Below are positions 1 to 7,373 of a stretch of 16,351 nucleotides of DNA, in pieces. Numbering within the stretch: the stretch's first letter is position 1; each line of letters begins with the position of its first letter. The position numbers and the translations under genes were made by a program. Where the stretch lies: assembly GCA_964492895.1 (NCBI GenBank), contig CAZBLR010000033.1, positions 1-16,351 of the forward strand, given 5' to 3'. The DNA is from DATLWN01 sp964492895. GTDB taxonomy: Bacteria; Pseudomonadota; Zetaproteobacteria; Mariprofundales; Mariprofundaceae. The notes under the pieces were generated by a model, which was given only the letters and a program-made list of their open reading frames with translations, was not told the origin of the DNA and searched no databases.

Positions 1-21
1 CGCCCGCGTCGCGACTACTAA
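1..21 (+). CDS. C-terminal tail of an upstream gene (partial)
   Basis: Frame 1 reads R-P-R-R-D-Y then TAA at 19-21, and a strong intrinsic terminator follows 23 bp later. That is what the end of a plus-strand gene looks like. The other two plus frames run on through the terminator and are unlikely to be coding. An Arg-rich end is common in RNA-binding proteins and DEAD-box helicases, but six residues cannot identify a family, so no function is assigned. Confidence 0.35.
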   Translation, partial: RPRRDY

Positions 22-44
22 TCAATCGGATTTCCGATCGTTCG

Positions 45-74
45 AAGGGCCCGCAGACGCGGGCCCTTTTTTTT
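45..74 (+). terminator. Rho-independent terminator
   Basis: A perfect 10-bp GC-rich stem (45-54 with 59-68) with an AGAC loop is followed directly by a run of eight T (67-74). The T-run is on the plus strand, so it ends transcription entering from the left edge and isolates the repeat-rich region and the kinase gene from the upstream gene. Confidence 0.9.
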
Positions 75-79
75 GACTC

Positions 80-148
80 GGGCCTTCCGTGGCCCTCGCC
101 CTTTCAGGGCGGCCTGTGGCCGTCCAAATCGGCGCTCCTGCCGATTTG
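80..148. repeat. Cluster of adjacent short stem-loops
   Basis: Four hairpins lie almost end to end: GGGCC/GGCCC (80-84 with 91-95), CGCCCT/AGGGCG around TTC (97-102 with 106-111), CGGCC/GGCCG around TGT (110-114 with 118-122, overlapping the previous one by two bases), and CAAATCGGC/GCCGATTTG (125-133 with 140-148). None is followed by a T-run. With the terminator at 45-74 this makes five stem-loops in about 100 bp. The density suggests a structured or REP-like noncoding region, although short GC-rich stems also arise easily by chance in this genome. Confidence 0.5.
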
Positions 149-154
149 TGTCCT

Positions 155-179
155 CGCTAGCAGACTGCCGAGACCAATG
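155..179 (+). repeat. 25-nt dispersed repeat, copy 1
   Basis: The 25 bases starting CGCTAGCAGACTGCCGAG and ending CCAATG are identical to 452-476. The flanking bases differ. A third, diverged copy in the opposite orientation lies at 652-669. The repeat has no spacer periodicity, so it is a dispersed element end or repeat and not an array. Confidence 0.85.
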
Positions 180-234
180 TTCGGCATCGGCCGCGGCCAT
201 CCTCAACCGCCCCTGTAATGCAATACCGTTTTCC

Positions 235-262
235 GTTCTTCTTTGCGCGCCCAAAGAAGAAC
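235..262. repeat. REP-like palindrome, copy A
   Basis: Perfect 11-bp arms, GTTCTTCTTTG (235-245) and CAAAGAAGAAC (252-262), enclose a 6-nt loop CGCGCC. The sequence just downstream (CAAGAAAGGGCGCCC) also matches the flank of copy B at 573-600 read on the other strand. The two copies are therefore related units in opposite orientation. No coding potential is convincing here. Confidence 0.75.
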
Positions 263-299
263 CAAGAAAGGGCGCCCGCAGGGCCGCCGCTTTATCCGC

Positions 300-370
300 C
301 TGGCCGGGCCGCGAACGGGCGCAAAATAGAGCACGAATTTTGCGCTGATCCGTCCGCTTTCCCCGGCCAG
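300..370. repeat. Nested long stem-loop
   Basis: An outer 9-bp stem (CTGGCCGGG at 300-308 with CCCGGCCAG at 362-370) encloses an inner 9-bp stem (GCGCAAAAT at 319-327 with ATTTTGCGC at 337-345). It is part of the same gene-free repeat region. Whether it folds as RNA or DNA is unknown. Confidence 0.5.
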
Positions 371-451
371 TCGGCGCTGCGGCAGGCGGGGTGGAAATCC
401 CCCTTCACCCTCTTTCCTCCGAGTACCCCGTGGCCGACACGCTTGATCCCC

Positions 452-476
452 CGCTAGCAGACTGCCGAGACCAATG
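452..476 (+). repeat. 25-nt dispersed repeat, copy 2
   Basis: Identical over 25 bases to 155-179. It overlaps the inner left arm (442-468) of the inverted-repeat element, which shows that the arm and the dispersed repeat are the same family. Confidence 0.85.
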
Positions 477-572
477 GCCTAAAGCGGAGTAGAGCGGCGG
501 AGCCGCGGCCGCTTTTGACCATGCAGGATCGGGGACCCGAAGGGCAGGCTGGTTTCGGGGTGCCCTTCTTTG

Positions 573-600
573 GTTCTTTCTTGGGCATGCAAGAAAGAAC
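573..600. repeat. REP-like palindrome, copy B
   Basis: Perfect 11-bp arms, GTTCTTTCTTG (573-583) and CAAGAAAGAAC (590-600), enclose a 6-nt loop GGCATG. Compared with copy A the arm sequence has changed, yet both arms changed together so pairing is intact. The flanking block (CCCTTCTTTG, 563-572) corresponds to the flank of copy A on the opposite strand. Confidence 0.75.
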
Positions 601-744
601 ATCTTCATAGGTTCTGGTGTTTTCGCCGCAAGGGTGCGCGTGCTTTCTTGTTCGGCAGGCTGCTAGCGGGGGATCAAGAGCATGAAGGGGGCTTTCCACC
701 CAGCTTGCCGGGGCGGTGCCGGATGCATTTTGCGGCCTGCCCCG

Positions 745-750
745 TACCAT
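745..750 (+). promoter_or_regulatory. Candidate -10 box for a leaderless start of the PfkB kinase
   Basis: TACCAT ends 6 nt before the ATG at 757, and no Shine-Dalgarno sequence is visible. The same spacing occurs before tudS and thiI. No good -35 box is seen, so support rests on the shared spacing. Confidence 0.35.
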
Positions 751-756
751 GGCGCC

Positions 757-1665
757 ATGACCACCCTCGACGTGCTGACCATCGGCCACGCCTCCTACGA
801 CATCACGATGCGCGTGGACCACCATCCCGGTGCCAACGAGAAGATGCAGGCCGAGGCCATGCGCTGCGTCGGCGGCGGCCCGGCCGCCAACGCCGCGGTG
901 GCGGTGCGCCGCCTCGGCGGCAGCTCGGGCTTCTGCGGCTACCTGGGCTGGGACGTCTACGGCGACGCCAACGCCAGGGAGTTCGTGCAAGAGGGCGTGG
1001 ATCTGCGCTGGACGGTGCGCGGCGAGGCGCCGACCTCGGTCTCCGCCATCCTGGCCAAGCCGGACGGCACGCGCTCGGTGATCAACTTCAAGCGCGAGAC
1101 GCCGTTCCTGCAGCCCGCGGCGCTCGAGCCCCTGCCCGGGTTCGACGCGCGCGTGCTGCTGTTCGACGGCCACGAGCCGCTGATCTCCCCGGACATCGCC
1201 GGGCAGGCGCGGGCGCGCGGCATCCCGACCGTCATCGACGCCGGCTCCGTGCACCAGGGCACGCGCGCCCTGGCCCCGGTCGTCGATTACCTGGTCGGCT
1301 CCGAGCGCTTCGCCTTCGACTGGGCCGGCACCGACGATGCCGACAAGGCGCTGGCCATCCTGGCCGGGGTGGCCCCGAACGTCGTGATCACGCGCGGCAG
1401 CGACGGCCTGATCTGGGCCAGGGAGGGTGCGACCGGCCACGTGCCGGCCTTTAACGTCGACACCGTCGACTCCACCGGCGCCGGCGACGCCTTCCACGGC
1501 GCCTTCGCCATCGGCCTGGCGCGCGGCATGGGCTGGCTCGAGCTGTTGCGCTACGCCTCGGCCGTCGGCGCCCTGGCCTGCACCCGGCTCGGCGCGCGCG
1601 CCGGCATCCCCGACACCGACGCGGTACGCGCCTTCCTCGACGCCCGAGCGCCAGCGACGGCCTAG
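757..1665 (+). CDS. PfkB-family (ribokinase-like) sugar kinase
   Basis: A 302-residue cytoplasmic kinase that should transfer phosphate from ATP to a sugar or nucleoside. The N-terminal PfkB signature GGGPAANAAVAVRRLGG is at 39-55. The C-terminal signature DSTGAGDAF is at 238-246, with Asp244 the expected catalytic base and GAG the anion hole. The length is typical of the family. The longer reading frame opens at 682, inside a repeat arm, so the ATG at 757, where ribokinase-like similarity begins (MTTLDVLTIGHASYD), is preferred. The exact substrate cannot be read from sequence; ribokinase, fructokinase and sulfofructose-kinase-like roles are all possible. The next gene starts 5 bp downstream, so the two are probably co-transcribed. 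A fructose-bisphosphate aldolase 0.8 kb downstream makes a sugar-phosphate role attractive, but that is inference. Confidence 0.9.
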   Translation: MTTLDVLTIGHASYDITMRVDHHPGANEKMQAEAMRCVGGGPAANAAVAVRRLGGSSGFCGYLGWDVYGDANAREFVQEGVDLRWTVRGEAPTSVSAILAKPDGTRSVINFKRETPFLQPAALEPLPGFDARVLLFDGHEPLISPDIAGQARARGIPTVIDAGSVHQGTRALAPVVDYLVGSERFAFDWAGTDDADKALAILAGVAPNVVITRGSDGLIWAREGATGHVPAFNVDTVDSTGAGDAFHGAFAIGLARGMGWLELLRYASAVGALACTRLGARAGIPDTDAVRAFLDARAPATA

Positions 1666-1670
1666 CCGCG

Positions 1671-2378
1671 GTGCGCATCTGGGACGTCAGCCCGGGCTAC
1701 CTCGCGCGCCAGCAGCTGTTGGGCGAGCACCGCGAGCTGCACGGGCTGTTCAACGTGCTGAGCCTGGGCAAGCGCGGCTACGCCCGCCATCCCGAGACCC
1801 GGCGCTGGGTCGGGCACCTGCCGGCGCTGGCGCAACGCCACGCGCTGCTCGTCGAGGAGATGGCGCTGCGCGGCTACCGCCATCACTCGCCACTTCCCGC
1901 CCCGGCCGGTCCGGTCGCTGGCGAGGTCGATGGCGACATCCAGTGGCCGGCCACCGATATCGATGCCCCGCACGTCCAGTTCGCGCTTTTGCGCGGCAAG
2001 TACGGCGACGGGCGCACGGGGCGCATCCCGCTGCCCGTCAACACGCAGGCGCTGTGGGCCCAGCACAAGTACTCGGTGATGGCGCGCGATCCGGCGCTGT
2101 ACGCCGCGCTCGGCCCTGAGGTGGCGCACGGCATCTACCGCCACGACATGGCGGGGCTGGCCCTGCTGCTGACCGGGACCCTGCGCACCCCGCCGCCCGC
2201 CGGGCGGCTGGTCAACGCCCTGCAGCATCTGTGGGGCCACGTGGCCGCAGATGCCGAAGGACCGCCACCGGCGGATCCCGCGGCGCTGCTGGCGGCGATC
2301 CGCCGCGAGGCCGCCCGCCAGCACGAGGCCTACCTGCTGGCGTCCACGGCCCTGGGCGAGCTGGGGCTGTGGGTGTAG
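1671..2378 (+). CDS. Pyrimidine dimer DNA glycosylase-like protein fused to DUF1722
   Basis: 235 residues from a GTG start 5 nt after the kinase stop. There is no obvious ribosome binding site, so translation is probably coupled. Residues 1-73 resemble the T4 endonuclease V family (Pyr_excise). LLGEHREL (16-23) aligns with the T4 segment carrying catalytic Glu23, which makes Glu22 the equivalent here, and RHPETRRWVG (39-48) is typical of bacterial members. The T4 enzyme uses the amino group of Thr2 as nucleophile. This protein begins Met-Arg-Ile, so that Thr is absent and dimer cleavage is unproven. After a linker (WPATDID, 92-98), residues about 125-222 resemble DUF1722/YbgA, with QHKYSVMARDP at 131-141 and RLVNALQHLWGH at 179-190. 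DUF1722 usually follows DUF523, and ybgA lies next to the photolyase gene in E. coli. The DUF1722 assignment is by pattern memory and a little less certain than the first domain. Confidence 0.8.
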   Translation: MRIWDVSPGYLARQQLLGEHRELHGLFNVLSLGKRGYARHPETRRWVGHLPALAQRHALLVEEMALRGYRHHSPLPAPAGPVAGEVDGDIQWPATDIDAPHVQFALLRGKYGDGRTGRIPLPVNTQALWAQHKYSVMARDPALYAALGPEVAHGIYRHDMAGLALLLTGTLRTPPPAGRLVNALQHLWGHVAADAEGPPPADPAALLAAIRREAARQHEAYLLASTALGELGLWV

Positions 2379-2417
2379 ATCCTCCCCGCTGCCGGCTCTG
2401 CGCGCGCGTGCCGTGCG

Positions 2418-2426
2418 TGCTACGCT
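2418..2426 (+). promoter_or_regulatory. Candidate extended -10 promoter for the aldolase
   Basis: TGCTACGCT fits an extended -10 (TG-n-TAnnnT) 64 bp before the aldolase ATG, in the 112-bp gap after the DUF1722 fusion gene. No clear -35 is visible. Confidence 0.3.
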
Positions 2427-2490
2427 GGAAATGGCGGCCGTACCCCCGGCGCGCCACGCCGCAGCTGGACGGCGTCACAGGAGATGAGCC

Positions 2491-3516
2491 ATGAGCGTTG
2501 CAGACGAACTTCAGGCCACCATCGATGACATGGTGCAGCCGGGCAAGGGCATCCTTGCCGCCGACGAAAGCCTTCCCACCATCGCCAAGCGCTTCAAGCC
2601 GATCGGCGTCGAATCCACCGAGGAGAACCGGCGCGCCTACCGCGCCCTGCTGTGCACCGCCCCCGGCATCGAGGACCATATCTGCGGCGTCATCGCCTTC
2701 GAGGAGACCCTGGCGCAGTGCGCCGACGACGGCACGCCCCTGCCGCAGGTTTTGGCCGATCGCGGCATCGTGCCCGGCATCAAGGTGGACAAGGGCAAGG
2801 GGCCGCTGGCGCTGTCGCCCGGGGACCTGATCACCTACGGCCTGGACGGCCTGGCGGAGCGCCTCACGGGCTACAAGGCGCAGGGGGCGCGCTTCGCCAA
2901 GTGGCGCGAGGTCTACGAGATCTCCGCGCACAACCCGTCGCCGCTGGGCATCGAGGCCAACGCCGAGATGCTGGCGCGCTATGCGGCGGTGTGCCAGGAA
3001 CAGGGCGTCGTGCCCATCGTCGAGCCGGAGGTGCTGATGGACGGCGACCACAGCATCGGCCGCTGTGCCGAGGTCACCGAGGCCGTGCACAAGGCGGTGT
3101 TCGCCGCCCTCTACCGCCATCATGTGGTGCTCGAGCACATGATCCTGAAGCCGAACATGGTGCACCCGGGCAAGGCGCATGCGACCAAGGCCAGCGCCGA
3201 ACAGATCGCGGCCGCCACCGTGAAGGTGTTCCGGCGCACGGTGCCGGCGGCGGTACCGAGCATCAACTTCCTGTCCGGCGGCATGGGCCCGGAGGAGGCG
3301 ACGCTCAACCTCAACGCCATGAACGCCGAATTCCCCGGCGCCCCGTGGCTGCTGTCCTTCTCCTACGGCCGCGCCCTGCAGCAGCCGGTGCTCGCGGCCT
3401 GGCAGGGCCAGGCCGGCAAGGTGGGCGCGGCGCAGGCGGCGCTGACCAAGCGGGCCAGGCTGAACGGGGCCGCCCAACGGGGCGACTACCGCCCGGACAT
3501 GGAGTCGGATTCGTAA
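2491..3516 (+). CDS. fba: Class I fructose-bisphosphate aldolase
   Basis: 341 residues, the length of the animal/plant-type class I (Schiff-base, metal-independent) aldolase. It interconverts fructose 1,6-bisphosphate with dihydroxyacetone phosphate and glyceraldehyde 3-phosphate in glycolysis, gluconeogenesis or the Calvin cycle. Visible motifs are GILAADES at 20-27 (active-site Asp25), FAKWR at 135-139 (Lys137), VEPEVLMDGDH at 177-187 (Glu180) and LKPNMV at 219-224, with Lys220 the Schiff-base lysine. LSGGMGPEEATLNLN (261-275) and the phosphate-binding SFSYGRALQ (289-297) are also present. A CAGGAGA Shine-Dalgarno sequence at 2479-2485 fixes the start. The H+-pyrophosphatase gene starts 32 bp downstream, probably in the same transcript. 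Class I enzymes of this type are less common than class II in bacteria. Confidence 0.97.
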   Translation: MSVADELQATIDDMVQPGKGILAADESLPTIAKRFKPIGVESTEENRRAYRALLCTAPGIEDHICGVIAFEETLAQCADDGTPLPQVLADRGIVPGIKVDKGKGPLALSPGDLITYGLDGLAERLTGYKAQGARFAKWREVYEISAHNPSPLGIEANAEMLARYAAVCQEQGVVPIVEPEVLMDGDHSIGRCAEVTEAVHKAVFAALYRHHVVLEHMILKPNMVHPGKAHATKASAEQIAAATVKVFRRTVPAAVPSINFLSGGMGPEEATLNLNAMNAEFPGAPWLLSFSYGRALQQPVLAAWQGQAGKVGAAQAALTKRARLNGAAQRGDYRPDMESDS

Positions 3517-3548
3517 CAGGGGGGACAGGTTCGAATGATGGGTAGCGC

Positions 3549-5613
<2,065 letters not shown>

Positions 5614-5615
<2 letters not shown>

Positions 5616-5636
5616 GGCCCGTGCCCAGGCCCTCTT
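5614..5636 (+). terminator. Weak possible terminator after hppA
   Basis: AGGGCC (5614-5619, starting in the stop codon) pairs with GGCCCT (5628-5633) around an 8-nt loop, followed only by CTTT. The stem is short and the T-run poor, so this is at best an attenuating hairpin. Confidence 0.25.
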
Positions 5637-5663
5637 TGCCAAGCGGGCCGATGGCGATATGGT
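5636..5663 (+). promoter_or_regulatory. Candidate sigma-70 promoter for tudS, leaderless
   Basis: TTGCCA (5636-5641, five of six consensus -35 bases), a 16-bp spacer, then TATGGT (5658-5663). The -10 ends 6 nt before the tudS ATG, so transcription should begin at or next to the start codon. No good Shine-Dalgarno is visible. Confidence 0.55.
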
Positions 5664-5669
5664 GAAGCC

Positions 5670-6176
5670 ATGAACAAGATCCTGGTCAGCGCCTGCCTGC
5701 TGGGCCAGCGCGTGCGCTACGACGGGCGCGACGCGGCCATCATTGATGCCACGTTCCGGCGCTGGCAGGACGAGCAGCGGCTGGTGGCCTTCTGCCCCGA
5801 GATGGCCGGGGGCCTGCCGAGCCCGCGGCCGCCGGCCGAGATCGAGGGCGGGGATGCCGAGGCGGTGCTGTTCGGGCGCGGCCTGATCCGTACCGGGGAC
5901 GGCGTGGACGTCACCGACGCCTTCATGGCCGGGGCCGAGCGGGCGCTGGCCGAGACCCGCCGGCACGGCATCCGCGTGGCGATCCTGAAGGAGGGCAGCC
6001 CCTCCTGCGGCGTGGCCCGCGTCAACGACGGGGCCTTCACCGGGCGCAAGGTGGATGGTCAGGGCCTGACCGCGCGGCTGCTGGCGCGCCACGGCGTGCG
6101 CGTGTTCAGCGAGGCCGAGATCGCGGCCGCGGCGGCCTATCTTGTGGTACTGGAGGGTGGCGGCGATGGCCAATAA
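5670..6176 (+). CDS. tudS: DUF523 / TudS-type [4Fe-4S] thiouracil desulfidase
   Basis: 168 residues, the short stand-alone form of DUF523. Characterised TudS enzymes carry a catalytic [4Fe-4S] cluster held by three cysteines and remove sulfur from 2-thiouracil; family members also convert 4-thio-UMP, a tRNA breakdown product, to UMP. The three cysteines are visible: VSACLLG (Cys9), FCPEMAGGLPSPR (Cys42, with Glu44 next to it) and KEGSPSCG (Cys113). Many relatives carry a C-terminal DUF1722 domain. Here it is absent, but a DUF1722 domain occurs 3.3 kb upstream fused to a glycosylase-like domain. The 3' end overlaps the methyltransferase start by 11 nt, so the two are translationally linked. 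ThiI, which makes s4U, lies 2.4 kb downstream. Activity on s4UMP is inferred from the family. Confidence 0.88.
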   Translation: MNKILVSACLLGQRVRYDGRDAAIIDATFRRWQDEQRLVAFCPEMAGGLPSPRPPAEIEGGDAEAVLFGRGLIRTGDGVDVTDAFMAGAERALAETRRHGIRVAILKEGSPSCGVARVNDGAFTGRKVDGQGLTARLLARHGVRVFSEAEIAAAAAYLVVLEGGGDGQ

Positions 6177-6831
6177 GACCCTGAACATGGACGACGACCT
6201 GTACGCCTACCTGCACCGCGTATCCCTGCGCGAGCCGAAGGTGCTGCGCCAGCTGCGCGAGGCCACCGAGCTCGAGGAGCACGCGAACATGCGCTCGGCC
6301 CCGGAGCAGGGCCAGTTCATGGCCATGCTGCTCGGCCTGATCGGGGCCAGGCGCATCATCGAGGTCGGCACCTTCACCGGCTACGGCACGCTGTGGATGG
6401 CCCGGGCGCTGCCCGAGGACGGCGAGATCATCACCTGCGACGTCTCCGAGCGCTGGACCTTCGTGGCCCGCCGCTTCTGGGAGGAGGCGGGGGTGCTGGA
6501 CAAGGTGCGCCTGGAGCTCGGGCCGGCGCTGGCCACACTGGACGCGCTGCTGGCGGCGGGCGAGGACGAGGCCTTCGATTTCGCCTTCATCGATGCGGAC
6601 AAGGTCAACTACGACGGCTACTTCGAGCGTTGCCTGAAGCTGGTGCGCCCGGGCGGCGTCATCGCCGTCGACAACGTGCTGTGGGGCGGCAGCGTCATCG
6701 ACGCGGCCGACCATGAACGGAGCACCGAGGCCATCCGCGCCTTCAACCTGAAGCTCGCCGACGATGCGCGCGTCGCGCTGTCGATGCTGCCCATCGCCGA
6801 CGGCCTGACCCTGGCGGTCAAGCTTCCCTAG
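6166..6831 (+). CDS. Class I SAM-dependent O-methyltransferase (Methyltransf_3 family)
   Basis: 221 residues, matching caffeoyl-CoA/catechol O-methyltransferase-like bacterial enzymes. These are cytoplasmic and use S-adenosylmethionine and a divalent metal. SAM motif I is EVGTFTGYGT (66-75). DFAFIDADK (138-146) gives Asp143, and VDNVLWGG (168-175) gives Asp169 and Asn170, the expected metal ligands. An upstream TTG at 6142 keeps the frame open, but the ATG at 6166 has a GGAGG ribosome site (6152-6156) and fits family starts. It overlaps tudS by 11 nt. The stop codon overlaps that of the convergent response regulator. The acceptor substrate cannot be predicted, and no functional link to tudS is evident beyond the overlap. 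Confidence 0.92.
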   Translation: MANKTLNMDDDLYAYLHRVSLREPKVLRQLREATELEEHANMRSAPEQGQFMAMLLGLIGARRIIEVGTFTGYGTLWMARALPEDGEIITCDVSERWTFVARRFWEEAGVLDKVRLELGPALATLDALLAAGEDEAFDFAFIDADKVNYDGYFERCLKLVRPGGVIAVDNVLWGGSVIDAADHERSTEAIRAFNLKLADDARVALSMLPIADGLTLAVKLP

Positions 6832-7217
6832 TCGTCCCCAGGGCCGCCGAGGAAGGCGGCCAGCTCGGCGAAGCGCACGGGCTTCCTGAACAGCACCGTG
6901 ATCTCGGACTGCACCGATTGCAGCTGGCCATCGTCGGCGAAGCCGGTGATGACGGCGATCGGCAGCTCGGGGTAGCGCGTCCGCACAAGGCGGATCAGGT
7001 CGATGCCGTCCATGACCGGCATGCAGATGTCCGTGATCAGCAGGCGCACCGACGATCCCATGCGCGCGAGGATGTCGAGGGCCTCGGCGCCGTCCCCGGC
7101 GGTGACGACCGCATGGCCGATGCCCGAGATGAAGCCGTGCAGGGCGGTGCGCACCGCGTCGTCATCGTCGACGAGGAGGATAAATTCCCCGGTGCCCGGT
7201 TGAGGTTCTCCCTGCAT
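6828..7217 (-). CDS. Single-domain response regulator (CheY-like receiver)
   Basis: 129 residues, essentially one receiver domain with no output domain. The acidic pocket is VDDDD (16-20). The phospho-acceptor is Asp63 in ITDICMPVMDG. Thr91 (AVITGFA) and Lys112 (FRKPV) complete the switch. The start is the ATG at 7217-7215, with a GGGGAG ribosome site just upstream on the minus strand. It is divergent from the LuxR-type regulator across a short region holding a perfect palindrome. The two may form a regulatory pair, but no histidine kinase is in the window, so its partner is unknown. Stand-alone receivers act by protein contact or as phosphate sinks. Its stop shares CTAG (6828-6831) with the convergent methyltransferase stop. 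Confidence 0.92.
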   Translation of the reverse strand: MQGEPQPGTGEFILLVDDDDAVRTALHGFISGIGHAVVTAGDGAEALDILARMGSSVRLLITDICMPVMDGIDLIRLVRTRYPELPIAVITGFADDGQLQSVQSEITVLFRKPVRFAELAAFLGGPGDD

Positions 7218-7228
7218 ATCCCGCTCCC

Positions 7229-7241
7229 CAAGCTATGCTTG
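7229..7241. promoter_or_regulatory. Small hyphenated palindrome in the divergent promoter region
   Basis: CAAGC-TAT-GCTTG is symmetric around TAT, 12 bp upstream of the response-regulator ATG. It overlaps a possible minus-strand -10 (TAGCTT, complement of 7230-7235), so it could be a repressor site. It is short and may be chance. Confidence 0.3.
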
Positions 7242-7275
7242 AAAGACAACGGTAAGGCGGTTGCCGCCGATGTCT

Positions 7276-7291
7276 CCCCCCATATGGGGGG
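7276..7291. promoter_or_regulatory. Perfect 16-bp palindrome, candidate operator
   Basis: CCCCCCATATGGGGGG lies between the divergent response regulator (ATG at 7217) and the LuxR-type gene (ATG at 7338 or 7374). Its perfect symmetry and central position suit a dimeric DNA-binding protein controlling both genes, most simply the LuxR-type regulator itself. No T-run follows, so it is not a terminator. The binding protein is inferred. Confidence 0.55.
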
Positions 7292-7373
7292 GTAAACACC
7301 CGGCGCCGTGCGCTAGAAGTCGGGGGAAGCAACGACGATGACGGGCACGACGGTGTTCGCATGGGGAGAAGGC

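Larger units (their letters stand above)
381..709. mobile_element. Inverted-repeat element, MITE- or BIME-like candidate
   Basis: Two pairs of inverted arms bound this stretch. Positions 442-468 match the reverse complement of 652-678 at 26 of 27 bases. Positions 381-407 match the reverse complement of 683-709 at 24 of 27. The left side carries about 34 extra bases between its two arm segments (408-441), whereas the right-hand segments are 4 bases apart. The centre holds palindrome B (573-600). There is no transposase-sized reading frame and no clear target-site duplication, so if mobile it would be non-autonomous and decayed. Alternatively it is two facing copies of an intergenic repeat. Confidence 0.5.

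Noticed and set aside
1..44. Possible 3' end of a tRNA or tmRNA before the terminator
   Set aside because: No T-arm/acceptor fold or CCA end is seen, while frame 1 gives a clean coding tail with a TAA stop.
155..476. Possible CRISPR array from the identical 25-nt repeats
   Set aside because: There are only two direct copies 272 bp apart, with no regular spacers, and a third diverged copy is inverted. This fits dispersed repeats.
73..608. Short open frames in the left gene-free region
   Set aside because: They overlap hairpins and repeats, have no ribosome sites, and give Arg/Pro/Ala-rich peptides without recognisable motifs.
682..756. Longer N-terminus of the PfkB kinase from the ATG at 682
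   Set aside because: The extra 25 residues are encoded by an inverted-repeat arm, have no kinase similarity, and a better family start occurs at 757.
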